DNA of 64,000 nucleotides from Candidatus Bathycorpusculum sp. (lineage in GTDB: Archaea; Thermoproteota; Bathyarchaeia; Bathyarchaeales; Bathycorpusculaceae), in the NCBI GenBank assembly GCA_009778385.1, contig WRJX01000103.1:1-64000 (forward strand), written 5' to 3'. Below the pieces are notes generated by a model that was not told where the DNA came from, made no database searches, and saw nothing but the letters and a program-made list of their open reading frames with translations. Numbering within the stretch: position 1 is the stretch's first letter; each line of letters opens with the position of its first letter. Position numbers and translations under genes: made by a program. Below are positions 21,230-31,583 of this stretch, piece by piece.

Positions 21230-22549
21230 TTACATGTACTTGTTTAAGTCAATTTTGATGTAGTCTTCTTTTTTGAAGCCCTTACCCGTAGTTACAATTG
21301 GAATTGTTGCATCAACACCGGCTTTAGCGGTTGTAGCTTTTTTACCTTCAGAGAGATCACCTGAAGGGTCAAGGCTTGAACCCGACTGATTTGATAGCAC
21401 TATTAGATTTTTGTCAGCTTGGAACCGAGTGGCAATTGCCCATTCAACATCATGAGGATCGTAAATGTTAATGTCCTCATCTACAACAACCACGTGCTTT
21501 AAGGATTTATGTCCTTCAAAAGCGGCAAGAATAGCTTTCCTCCCATCATCTGCGTGAGTCTTGTGAATTTGCACTACTGCGTGTAACCAACTACAGCCCC
21601 CTGGGGTAATGTAGACATCTCTGCATTGGCACACTTTGTTAACTTCATTGTAAATTGTGGGTTCTTTAGGCATACCCATCAAAAATTTGTGTTCGTTCTT
21701 ACCTGCTAAGATGGTTTGATAGATCGGGTTCTTGCGGTGAGTTACACATTTAATTTCGATTACCGGTTGTTGACGTACCCGGTCAACTACGCCTGTTAAA
21801 TCAAGAAATGGTCCCTCAGTGGCTTTTTCCCTGGTGATTCTTCCCTCAAAAACAAATTCTGCTTCTGCTGGAACTTCAAGATCAACAGTTTTGCATTTGA
21901 CAATGTCTGTTCTTTCAAGAGCGTTAGCCATGCCTAATTCATCAACGCCTGTTGGAAGCGAAGTGGCTGCTGCAAGAAGCACCGCAGTTGAGTTGCCTAC
22001 ACATATGGCTATGTCAAGCTCTCCATCTGATGCTTTTTTTAATGCGCTGTCAGTTCCACGGTTTTCGACTATACGGGCGATAAAATGATTTTTATCTTTA
22101 AGCATGAGGCGATGGAAGCACATGTTTCGGTGACCTGTTTGAGGGTCTTTAATGATAGAAACCGCTGAGGCAATATATTTTCCGCCGTCTTTATCTGTAT
22201 AATGCATAATTGGCAGTTTAGTTAAGTCAACGTCTGAGCCTATGTGTACAACTTCTTGGCAAACCGCGTTTTCTACAAGTTTTGGCTCAACCGGTTTTTC
22301 AATAGCTAAGGAAAGCTTCGGTAATAATTGCTCTTTTGTTATACCCAGTGAACGGCAAATCAGCTCTTTAGAAGAAACCAAACCTGAAACAACTGGAACA
22401 GTGGATTCTTTGATGTTCTCAAAAAAGACTGGTTTCTCACTTAACGCATTGATTATGCCTGCCAGCTCATACTCTGTGGAGACTGGTTTTGTAATCTTTG
22501 TTAATTCACCACTTTTTTGAAGTGACTCAATGAAAGTTCTTAAACCCAA
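21230..22549 (-). CDS. UbiD-family decarboxylase, predicted anhydromevalonate phosphate decarboxylase
   Basis: UbiD family features, HRKNPIYQTILAGKNEHKFLMGMPKEPTIY...VVVVDEDINIYDPHDVEWAIATRFQADKNLIV; adjacent to AcnX genes. Confidence 0.92.
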   Translation of the reverse strand: MGLRTFIESLQKSGELTKITKPVSTEYELAGIINALSEKPVFFENIKESTVPVVSGLVSSKELICRSLGITKEQLLPKLSLAIEKPVEPKLVENAVCQEVVHIGSDVDLTKLPIMHYTDKDGGKYIASAVSIIKDPQTGHRNMCFHRLMLKDKNHFIARIVENRGTDSALKKASDGELDIAICVGNSTAVLLAAATSLPTGVDELGMANALERTDIVKCKTVDLEVPAEAEFVFEGRITREKATEGPFLDLTGVVDRVRQQPVIEIKCVTHRKNPIYQTILAGKNEHKFLMGMPKEPTIYNEVNKVCQCRDVYITPGGCSWLHAVVQIHKTHADDGRKAILAAFEGHKSLKHVVVVDEDINIYDPHDVEWAIATRFQADKNLIVLSNQSGSSLDPSGDLSEGKKATTAKAGVDATIPIVTTGKGFKKEDYIKIDLNKYM

Positions 22550-22731
22550 ATTCTTTCGCCTTGAAAATAAAAATATCCAGTAGTTCCCGTTTATAGCTTT
22601 TGGAGAACTATCATGTTTTCAGTTTTTAGGTAGTGGATATGCCAGGTTAACTATATGAAATAAAAAGCAATGAACTTTCAAGAAAACCAAGTACAATAAA
22701 AAGAAAGAAGCTTCTGCTTCTTTTGTCTAAC

Positions 22732-23673
22732 TTAGTGGGTTATAGCACCGATTTTGGTAGCTAAGAATTCTAGGCCTTCTGTCTTAAATGCGTTGGCAAC
22801 TTTTTCTTGCAGCTCTTTGCTTGGGGTTAATGCAACCATACATCCTCCGCCTCCGCCGCCCGTAAGTTTAGCTCCGATGGCGCCCTGTTTACGTGCTATA
22901 TCGACAAGGTGATCAAGTTCTATGCTTGAAACGCCTATTTCTTGCAGAATTTTGTGATTTTCGTTCATGAGTTCGCCAACTTCTTTTAGGTTGCCTGCCT
23001 CAAGTGCCTTGCACCCTGCAGCTGCAAGGGCTTCTGCTTGATTGAACAGAGGGTCGTATTTGGTTGGGTTAGCTTTTTTGCGTTCAGCAACGCCTTCTAC
23101 CATGGCTTTGGTGTTGGCTACTTTACCTGTGCTGCCAATTACAATTTCAATTGGCTCTTGAATTTTTAGACGTTCAATGTGATCTTGTCCGCCTGCAGGG
23201 TTTTTCTTAAACAACATTAAACCGCCATACGTTGCTGCAGTATTATCTATGCCACTTGGATTGCCTGCATATGCGATTTCTGCTTCGTAAGCTATTTGAT
23301 TGATTCTTTCGTTAGAAAGACTTAGGTTAAATTCTTCATTGATGGCTCGCGCAATAGCAACACTGCTAGCTGCTGACGCGCCTAAGCCGCTAAAACCGGG
23401 TAGGCTTCCACCTATCCAGATATCAAGGGGCGTTTTAGGGTCGAGCTCCATGGCTTTTAGCATGCGCTCAATGGATTCAATTTGTTGGAGTCGTTTTTCT
23501 TCGCTATACCCCTTTGCGGTTTTACGTTCATCTTTAATTATAAGACCGTTTTTGGCTTTTGTTACTATGGCGTCTGTTGATGAGTCAATTGCTGAAACTA
23601 TTCCAGGCACTCCGTGGACTACGAAGTGTTCACCGAATAAGATTACTTTTCCGTAACCTGAACCTTTACCCAT
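22732..23673 (-). CDS. mvk: mevalonate kinase
   Basis: GHMP kinase: GKVILFGEHFVVHGVPGIVSAI, GSLPGFSGLGASAASSVAIARA, KLTGGGGGGCMVAL. Confidence 0.95.
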   Translation of the reverse strand: MGKGSGYGKVILFGEHFVVHGVPGIVSAIDSSTDAIVTKAKNGLIIKDERKTAKGYSEEKRLQQIESIERMLKAMELDPKTPLDIWIGGSLPGFSGLGASAASSVAIARAINEEFNLSLSNERINQIAYEAEIAYAGNPSGIDNTAATYGGLMLFKKNPAGGQDHIERLKIQEPIEIVIGSTGKVANTKAMVEGVAERKKANPTKYDPLFNQAEALAAAGCKALEAGNLKEVGELMNENHKILQEIGVSSIELDHLVDIARKQGAIGAKLTGGGGGGCMVALTPSKELQEKVANAFKTEGLEFLATKIGAITH

Positions 23674-23977
23674 TGTAAATTTTCACCTTTAAATGAAGCT
23701 ATTGAATTGTTTAGATAAAAACGTTCTTTATACATTACTTTCAAAAAACGTTTCATCTGCTTGATTTGACCTAATCTATATCGACTGATCTAGTTTGATG
23801 CCGTCTACTTTAGTTTTGATAGTGTATTTGCTACTTTAATTTATGTCAAGTTCACAACGTTGTTTAAGAGCGGTACTCTTAGATGGAAATGTTTCTCACT
23901 GCCTATATTTGGAGTATAAACCAGTTTTTGGAATCAAAAAACTTAAACAATACCCTGTAGACATTATCGGTGCTGGT

Positions 23978-24096
23978 GGCGGGGTATCCGAGCCAGGTCT
24001 AAATAGGTGGCCAGATACCAATTGCACCTAAGATATGGAGGAGGACTTAAGATCCTCTGGCGAAGGCCTTCGTGGGTTCAAGTCCCACCCCCGCCA
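23978..24096 (+). tRNA. tRNA-Leu(UAA), intron-containing, CCA encoded at 24097-24099
   Basis: Acceptor GGCGGGG/CCCCGCC, anticodon arm GAGGA-CTTAAGA-TCCTC (anticodon TAA at 24048-24050), long variable arm GGC-GAAG-GCC, T-arm GTGGG-TTCAAGT-CCCAC. About 29 extra nt lie in the D arm (~24003-24031). Confidence 0.92.
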
Positions 24097-24136
24097 CCAC
24101 TTATAAGTAAAATCTTTATCATTAACCGATCAAAAT

Positions 24137-25335
24137 ATGAATATGATAAGTATGAACAAAGTCGTTTCTGTTATGTTGATTTTATTTTTTATAAATGGAT
24201 TATTCATAACAGTATTTAGTTCTGTTTCTGCCTCAGATTTAATTGAGGGTTCTTGGAATGTAAAAGCTCCAATGCAGCAGGCAAGACTTGTTTTTGGGTT
24301 GTTGTGGTGGACGGCAAAATTTATGCTATTGGAGGTGTCTCAGATGGAGTAGGTATTATGGGTACTAATGAGTGGTATGATCCTGTAACTGATATATGGG
24401 TTACTTTAACCTCTATGCCTACACCCAGAGCGGGTTTTGCTATTGTTGAGTATCAAAACAAAATCTACTGCATAGGTGGCTATGCTGCTGATAAGGTTCT
24501 TCTGGATGTGAATGAGGTTTATGATATAGTTTCTGATAGTTGGCGCACTAAAACGCCTCTACCAGTCAATGAGTTATATATACAGGCACATGTTGTGGAT
24601 GGAAAAATTTATGTCATAACTCAACAGGTTTTGTATGCGTACGATCCCATTGAGGATTTTTGGACAAGTAAAACCAGTATACCTACTCATGGAATTCATG
24701 GATATTCAGCTGTTGTGGATAACAAGATAATAATTATTGACCAAGTTGCACAAGCCTCTTATCTTGATTATAGCGAGGTTCGCTTTATTGCCACGATGAA
24801 AATCATGATTTATGACCCAAAGATTGACGTATGGAGCGAAGGGCAAACAAGTCCTGAATATCACAGTCTGGAGGTAAATATGATGATGCCTCTTGTTGCT
24901 GGAGCTACAACTGGTGCCTATGCGCCTAAAAAAATCTACATCCTCCTCAGCGCCAGTATTTATGTTTATGACCCTGTAGAGGGTACTTGGACAACTGACA
25001 CAGGTCCATCTACGTACGTCTTAGGTTATGGCGTAGCTGTTGTTGATGACATTCTGTATATATTTGGAGGCATGCACCACCCTCATGTTGAAAATATTCA
25101 ATATGTTCCAATTGGTCATAAAAACGCTGTTCCTACACCTGAACCATCTAATTCCCCTACGTCTCATGTTACCTCTGAACCTGCCAATCCTACTGCTACG
25201 TCTGAACCTCCTGATGTTCCTGAGCCTACCTTAACCTACATTATTGTAGCAGTATTAGCTGTAATAATTGTAACGTTTGCTATGGGCTCATTTTTCTATT
25301 TCAAGAAAGAAAAAGGTTTTTTAGTGATAAACTGA
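24137..25335 (+). pseudogene. secreted kelch-repeat surface protein with C-terminal TM anchor, interrupted by a frameshift
   Basis: Frame 1 gives a signal peptide then SASDLIEGSWNVKAPMQQARLVFG; frame 2 continues VVVVDGKIYAIGGVSDGVG... kelch repeats. Switch near TTTTTGGG at 24291-24298. C-terminal Pro/Thr/Ser stalk, TM, KKEK. Confidence 0.75.
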
Positions 25336-25575
25336 CATACATGACGAATATATAAAACTACTTTGACCAAGTATCTCCCTATTTGCATAAGTATTAGCAG
25401 CATTATGGGCAGCCTGTGAAAGTTAATTCATCTCTACCAGTTATATCCAAAACTGTATGTGTATGTTAAAGCGTATCCTAACATTTAATGTATCAATATA
25501 ATTAATCCAACCATTGATTGTACCGATAAGAGGTGTGACAAAACTAACCAAAGCAAAAAATGCCCACACCCAATC

Positions 25576-25750
25576 TTATTCTGTTTTACCCCTCATATCA
25601 GTACCATGATATATTTTGCCTTCAGTTATGGCGCCGTTTGCGTTTACACTATCATAGATACAATAACCATCAGTGTACCCATTCATGACGTTAGCAGTCT
25701 TTCACTATTTCTCTGGTTAACTCATTTGCCATTTTATCCATATTTTCCAT
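25576..25750 (-). pseudogene. small frameshifted ORF of unknown function
   Basis: MENMDKMANELTREIVKDC* in one frame; KTANVMNGYTDGYCIYDSVNANGAITEGKIYHGTDMRGKTE* in the next, with the switch at an A run. Confidence 0.45.
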
Positions 25751-25769
25751 AATACCTTTCTTTATTCGT

Positions 25770-26701
25770 TTATGCTCTGCTATTCTGCTTTATCTTTAAT
25801 GGTGTAAATAATGTGAGGAGTGTGTCTGTGAGGAGGTTGTTTGGACGGAGGTTGGTTTTTCTTTTTCCGTATTGATACGCAATAATTACTAAGGGGATTG
25901 TAAGGATACATACGGTAGCAAGAATAGTGATTATTAAGTTAGTTGTCCAAGGGGGTTGTGATGGGGGATTGTATGGATCTGAAGTTGAGGGTATATCTGA
26001 GGGTGAGTTTGTGTTTGATGTTGGTGATGTATTAGGATTTGAAGTTGATGGCGCAACTGACGATGGTTGAACGTTAGGTTTGGAGGTGCCCGGTTCATCT
26101 ATAGGTGGTATTTTTACTGAAAATTCAGTATATGCGCTTCCTTCACCTTCATAAACTGCCTCAAAGTATTGGGGGCGTGTACCTACATTAAAGTATCCTG
26201 TTACTGCTTGAACACGAAAATCTAATACTGTGTTTTCTCGCGTAAAATATATGTCTGGAAGCGCAATTTCGGCTCCATTATATGTAAAAGTTATAACTGT
26301 ATAGTTAGAGTTTGATTGATACACTGTGCGTTTGGGCGTGGTAGCAAAATTCGGCGAGTTTTTTGTATCTTTTATGAAAACACAGTAGTATATGTTGATG
26401 AGGTTATCGTTTTCGTCGGTGTAGGATGTGAAAGGTTGGTTTTTAATTGTTAGTTCTATTGTTCCATTTTGTACCCAGCAGCCGGGTTCGCTATATGTAT
26501 AACTTCGCCAGTAAAAGGATCAGTAATAATTAATGGCGGAGACCAAACAGGGTCATTATTTATCACCACCGAAGCAATCTCAGGTTCAGACTTAGGATTA
26601 GTAGGCGCCGTAACAGGTGCCACACAAGACTCAACCAACAACGCCACTGAAGCAACTAAAATAAAGAGTAACATGAACGCAATTTTTTTGGTGTTTTTCA
26701 T
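25770..26701 (-). pseudogene. membrane-anchored surface protein, split by a frameshift
   Basis: N-terminal ORF 26456..26701 (signal peptide, ends HIANPAAGYKMEQ*). The alternative frame reads through WVQNGTIELTIKNQPFTSYTDENDNLINIYYCVFIKDTKNSPNFATTPKRTVYQSN into ORF 25770..26324 with Ser/Thr/Pro stalk and TM. Confidence 0.7.
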
Positions 26702-28128
26702 TATTCTTGGTTCCAGTAGTATATATGATCATATTTTTCCATAGCAGGGTAGTTTGGATCTTCGAAAACTATGTCTAGTTTTAGTCCATATTGGTTTATT
26801 TTGTTTTCAAGTTGGTTCCAGATTTCCTGTGAAGTGCTGTTTGTTTTCCATATGCCCCATATGATGTCGTTTGGGTTTCGCATGCCCCAGCCGTAGTTTT
26901 GTGGTAATATTAGTGCTGCTTCTGCTTTTATGCCGCCATGGGTTACTTTGGGGTTTTGAACTACATCGTTCCAGAAGCGTTCTAAGGCTTTAAAGTGCTC
27001 CTCTTGTAATGTACCATAGGGCCCCGTCATGTCTGGTGCGTAGTTAAAGATTATCACATATTCAGCACCTGCTTCATAGGATATTTTCATTTGTTCAAAC
27101 GTTTCATTTCCATCAGCAAGGTATGGTGCTTGGTTGTATTTCCAAGTAATGATGGTGCCCCAACTTTTACCTTGAAGATTTGCTGCACCTCTTAATAGTC
27201 CAATTTCTTGAGTTATAGAGTTGTTACAGCCCAATTGAGTAAGTACAAGGTCATAACCACTTTGGTAATTCCACCAGTAAAGACCATAGTCAGATGTAAA
27301 GACCAAAATTGATTCTTCATTTAATTGCGTTTTGTTTATTTTTTCTAGTCTTTCCTGGTTCTTATTCATGAATGCTCTTGCAGCATCATCATAGTTTTGT
27401 ATAGGGTTTTGTCTTAAGACCTGCTCATAGGGTCGTATTTGTGATAGGTATTCTGTGCCATTTTCTATTGTGTAAAAATTGTTGGTTTCTGTTTCTAATA
27501 GTGTGACTGTTCTGTTAGGGTAATACGTAATGAATTTGGCATCATCTAAAACAGTGATTTCACCATTAGGTCTATAATGTATCTGGGTTCCATTATCATT
27601 AAAGATGATTTCTCCTTCAGCAGTTTTTTTGATTATATCTGTTTTGAAACTAGTATCTCCATTTTGAATAACTGCCTCTTCAAAGACAACATCTATATCC
27701 AGCATTTCCCCTCCAGGCTCATCCTCGTAATATATCCCGATAAAACGTTCTCCCCATCTTTCTTTTGCAGCATTAGCCCATTCATTTATTCCACTCCCCA
27801 TATCAGCGCTATAATAAACTGCCTTACTGTTATAAACTGCAAAATTCAAGCTTGAGGCAATTGCATAATCACCTATTTCATTTACCTCTGTAGCATTCTG
27901 TAAAGTTCCAGACTGTATAATGAAAAGATTCGTGTAATCTTTTACTTCATCGATGAGTTCTTTTGCCTCTTGAACTGAATTGCCACAGTATGTAACACCG
28001 ACATAGAACCCCTCGTTATAAAACTGGTTTGTTCCTTTGTTAAGCAGAGCATAACTTGTGATTGTTATTAACCCAATTATTAACAACAATATTGCAACTG
28101 CTACTATGAGCAGCTTTGTTTGTTTCAT
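26701..28128 (-). CDS. membrane-anchored extracytoplasmic protein, possibly glycosidase-like; function unknown
   Basis: N-terminal TM (LLIVAVAILLLIIGLITITSYALL) and a large extracytoplasmic domain; WGERFIGIYYEDEPGGEM suggests a TIM-barrel-type fold, tentatively. Confidence 0.6.
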   Translation of the reverse strand: MKQTKLLIVAVAILLLIIGLITITSYALLNKGTNQFYNEGFYVGVTYCGNSVQEAKELIDEVKDYTNLFIIQSGTLQNATEVNEIGDYAIASSLNFAVYNSKAVYYSADMGSGINEWANAAKERWGERFIGIYYEDEPGGEMLDIDVVFEEAVIQNGDTSFKTDIIKKTAEGEIIFNDNGTQIHYRPNGEITVLDDAKFITYYPNRTVTLLETETNNFYTIENGTEYLSQIRPYEQVLRQNPIQNYDDAARAFMNKNQERLEKINKTQLNEESILVFTSDYGLYWWNYQSGYDLVLTQLGCNNSITQEIGLLRGAANLQGKSWGTIITWKYNQAPYLADGNETFEQMKISYEAGAEYVIIFNYAPDMTGPYGTLQEEHFKALERFWNDVVQNPKVTHGGIKAEAALILPQNYGWGMRNPNDIIWGIWKTNSTSQEIWNQLENKINQYGLKLDIVFEDPNYPAMEKYDHIYYWNQE

Positions 28129-28339
28129 TGATTTGCCTCTTCTTGTGTACGTACCCTCGAGTTATATAGAATTTTTCCCAGTTATCCCCTAACCGGTGTA
28201 CTTCTCCTGTTTTGCTCCAAAAATCATCATAAGCACTACTTGTATTATTGAACAGTATTCTATTTGTAAAATAATTTTACATGATTCTATTTTAAGCGTA
28301 CACTGAAAGAGCCTACTAAAAAAGTTGGAAAAAGAAAGG

Positions 28340-30235
28340 TTAGAGTTTTTGTTTTAAAATTTTGCTGACAAGTTCCGGGGTGGCTTTACCACGAACTTCC
28401 TTCATTACCACACCCATTAACATGCCAAACGCGCCTTTTCCATTCTTTTCGATTGTGGGTTTGCTAGCGGCTATGATGCGGTCAACAATGGGTTCTAATT
28501 CAGTTTCCGTAAACATCTTCAAGCCCAAGGTGGTTATTGCGTCCTGAACGGTTTTGTCTTCATTTTTTGTGAGCCAACTGAAAACTTCTGCTGCTGCTTC
28601 TTTAGCAAGTGTGCCTAAACCGACAGCGGTAAACAATGCTTTGATTTGGTATTCACTTATATTTTCGACTGCGATACCGTCGCGTTTGAGCGATTTCACA
28701 GTTTCAGTGAGAAACGCTGCAACAGTGGAAGCTGCCACACCCGTTTCTTTAACTATATCTTCAAACAGCATGGCACATTCAGAGTCGATGATTTGTTTTG
28801 ATAGCTTCTCATTTAATGTGTACTGTTTCATTAAACGTGCGAGTTTCTTTTCGGCTGGTTCTGGCAAATTGGCACAGATGTCTTTGATAAGCTCCGCAGT
28901 GATTGTTTGAGCGGGAATGTCAGTTTCAGGGTACATTCTAGCTGCACCGGGTCGTGGGCGCATGTAACGTGTTGTGCCGTCATCTTTGGCTGTTCGAGTT
29001 TCAGCAGGTACGCCAATGAGGGCCTCTTGAGCGCGATCCACTACTGCTTTAAGTGCATCTTGAGTGTTTTCAGCTACATCGGCAACAAACACAACGCCAT
29101 CGCCTTCATTTGCGCTGACGGCTTTACATACAGCTGTAATTTCTTCGGGAGTTATACCGTAATTAGGCATTTCATCAGTGTGAAATATTCCTCCAACTCT
29201 ACCCCAGAATTTAGCGCGATCAGAAAGCTCAGAGCCGACACGGAAATTGGGCATTAATTCTTTGCCTAAAAGTCCTGCAAATCCTGCAAGTTTAACGGCT
29301 AAAACTTTCTGGTTCTTGTCAACTGCTTTTCGGATAACCTTTGATTTAGATTCTTTAAATATGTCTGTTACATCAACGAAGTTTGGTTTTAATGCTTCTT
29401 TAGTTATGCCGCGTTTATGAAGTTCTTCTTTTACACTTAGTAGCCCAAGTTGGCGTTGTACTTCATATTCGATTACAGTTGAGATTAGTTCAAGTTCCTG
29501 TACACCTTTGATTTCAATTAGAGCCCCATTTGGGATTGATACGTTAAGATCTTGGCGGATGACGCCAAGGCCACGCATGACTTTACCTGTGTCACGTAGA
29601 ATTCTGCCAATTGCTAAGGCAACCTGTTGAGCTTCAAGTGGCGAGTAAATTACTGGTGCCGTGGTAACTTCAATTAGCGGAATTCCAAGGCGATCAATGC
29701 GGTAACGAATAGTTTTACCCTCATCTTCAGTGCCTATTTTACGTGCAGCATCCTCTTCAAGACTTGCTGCTTGCATGGGAATAACTTTTTCACCAACTTT
29801 TATCCAGCCATCTAAAGCAATAATGCTAGTACGCTGAAAACCCGTTGTGTTTGAGCCATCGATGACTGTTTTGCGCATAATGTGTACTTCATCAACGGGT
29901 TGCATATTCATCATAAGTGACGCGGTGAGGACAACTTTTAACGCGTCCATGTTTAATGCGTGCGGTGGCTCCTCATCCATTTCAACAAGACATGCGTTTT
30001 TATGGTTTGCTTCATAGAGGATTTTGACCCCCTTTTGGAACTCAAAAAATGCTGCAGGATCAACCTGTCCAAGCTCGCTTTGCGTTGGACGGAGGCGGCG
30101 TAAAAAGGTTATTTCTGGTTCTTCTTTAAAGAGTTCAGGTTGACAACTGCAGAACAATTTTGAACCCACATTAAGTTGCTGGTGAATTTCTAAGCCAACT
30201 TTTAAACCGATTTTAGTGTAATCAATAGTTGTCAT
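28340..30235 (-). CDS. gatE: Glu-tRNA(Gln) amidotransferase subunit E
   Basis: KVGLEIHQQLNVGSKLFCSCQPEL..., GatB/E core, C-terminal YqeY-like tail. Start set at MTTIDYTKIG; the track ORF extends to 30292 inside gatD. Confidence 0.95.
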   Translation of the reverse strand: MTTIDYTKIGLKVGLEIHQQLNVGSKLFCSCQPELFKEEPEITFLRRLRPTQSELGQVDPAAFFEFQKGVKILYEANHKNACLVEMDEEPPHALNMDALKVVLTASLMMNMQPVDEVHIMRKTVIDGSNTTGFQRTSIIALDGWIKVGEKVIPMQAASLEEDAARKIGTEDEGKTIRYRIDRLGIPLIEVTTAPVIYSPLEAQQVALAIGRILRDTGKVMRGLGVIRQDLNVSIPNGALIEIKGVQELELISTVIEYEVQRQLGLLSVKEELHKRGITKEALKPNFVDVTDIFKESKSKVIRKAVDKNQKVLAVKLAGFAGLLGKELMPNFRVGSELSDRAKFWGRVGGIFHTDEMPNYGITPEEITAVCKAVSANEGDGVVFVADVAENTQDALKAVVDRAQEALIGVPAETRTAKDDGTTRYMRPRPGAARMYPETDIPAQTITAELIKDICANLPEPAEKKLARLMKQYTLNEKLSKQIIDSECAMLFEDIVKETGVAASTVAAFLTETVKSLKRDGIAVENISEYQIKALFTAVGLGTLAKEAAAEVFSWLTKNEDKTVQDAITTLGLKMFTETELEPIVDRIIAASKPTIEKNGKGAFGMLMGVVMKEVRGKATPELVSKILKQKL

Positions 30236-30236
30236 T

Positions 30237-31583
30237 TTATTGTGCTCCATAAACGGTTTTTTCTTGAGGAAGTGTACGTGATACAAATTCACCGGTGATG
30301 TTAGTTTTTAGCAGCTGTTTTGCTTCTTCAGGGTCGCTGGTTTGCCCAAGTGCCCACATGAGTTTAACAAGTCCCGTCTCAGGAAACATGTCATCAAGGG
30401 GGACAACACCTAAACTTAGCAGATCACGACCTGTATCGTAAACGTTCATGTTAACCCGACCCCAAATACACTGAGAAGCAAGTGCTATAACTACGCCTTT
30501 AGCTATGGCGTTTTTGATAGCTTCAAAACAGAACATGCTAACGTGCCCTAAACCTGAGCCTTCAAGTAAAACACCCTTAAAACCTTGATTAACATAAAAG
30601 TCAATAACTGCAGGATCCATACCTGGATAGAATTTGACGAGTGCAACTTTTTCACAGAAATCGGGTTTCAAAACTAACTGCTTTGAAGTGTCTCGGCGCT
30701 TATAATCACTGTTTTGCATGGTGATTTTTTGATTTAAAACTTTGGCGATTGGAAAACCGTTGATGGATTTGAATGTGTCTCGACGACTTGTGTGGCACTT
30801 ACGGACTTTAACGCCTCTGTGCACAACAATGGCGGAGTCAGAGACTGTTTCATGCATGGCTAAACCCACTTCAGCAAATGGGGCTTCACCAGCGGCTTTG
30901 ACTGCGCCGATTAGATTGGTTGCCGCATCGCTACTGGGGCGGTCAGATGAACGCTGGGCTCCAACAAGAATTACTGGAACTGGCAGGTTCTGCAATGCAA
31001 AACTTAACGCGGCTGAAGTGTATCCCATGGTGTCTGTGCCGTGGGCAATCACTATACCGTCTACACCTTGGTTTATATGTTCAGCAACTTTTTGGGCAAG
31101 TTCCTTCCAGTTTTTCGGTGTCAAGTTCTCGCTATAAATACTAAAAACAATTTCAGTGTCAACACGGGCAATTTCTGAAAGCTCTGGCACAACACCATAA
31201 AGGTCGCTTGCAGATATGGCAGAACGAACTGCCCCTGTTCTATAGTCAACACGACTTGCGATGGTTCCACCAGTACTCATGATTATCACGTGAGGCAAAG
31301 CAGAGTTTTGTTTAGGAAGCGGTGATGATGCAAACGTAGGTTTAGTACCAACACCGACTTTTTCTACATTAACTCCTTCAGAAGCACCTATGCCAATGTT
31401 ATAACCACTTTTCATTTTTATGATAATATTTGTTGCATCTCCCAGCTCACCGCGGGGGATTAGGATACCTTCATAGGTTTTACCTCTACTGGTAATGCGA
31501 ATGATATCTCCGACTTGACAGTCGGCATCTCGAAGCAAGCGTAATGCCCTGCCCTTGTAACCTGAATTTTCCAGTTCACTCAT
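30237..31583 (-). CDS. gatD: Glu-tRNA(Gln) amidotransferase subunit D
   Basis: Asparaginase-like MSTGGTIASRVDYRTGAV, IVIAHGTDTMGYTSAALSF; adjacent to gatE. Confidence 0.95.
   Translation of the reverse strand: MSELENSGYKGRALRLLRDADCQVGDIIRITSRGKTYEGILIPRGELGDATNIIIKMKSGYNIGIGASEGVNVEKVGVGTKPTFASSPLPKQNSALPHVIIMSTGGTIASRVDYRTGAVRSAISASDLYGVVPELSEIARVDTEIVFSIYSENLTPKNWKELAQKVAEHINQGVDGIVIAHGTDTMGYTSAALSFALQNLPVPVILVGAQRSSDRPSSDAATNLIGAVKAAGEAPFAEVGLAMHETVSDSAIVVHRGVKVRKCHTSRRDTFKSINGFPIAKVLNQKITMQNSDYKRRDTSKQLVLKPDFCEKVALVKFYPGMDPAVIDFYVNQGFKGVLLEGSGLGHVSMFCFEAIKNAIAKGVVIALASQCIWGRVNMNVYDTGRDLLSLGVVPLDDMFPETGLVKLMWALGQTSDPEEAKQLLKTNITGEFVSRTLPQEKTVYGAQ

Noticed and set aside
23843-24219. Plus-strand ORFs 23843..24031 and 24007..24219
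   Set aside because: They overlap the tRNA-Leu gene and are chance ORFs.
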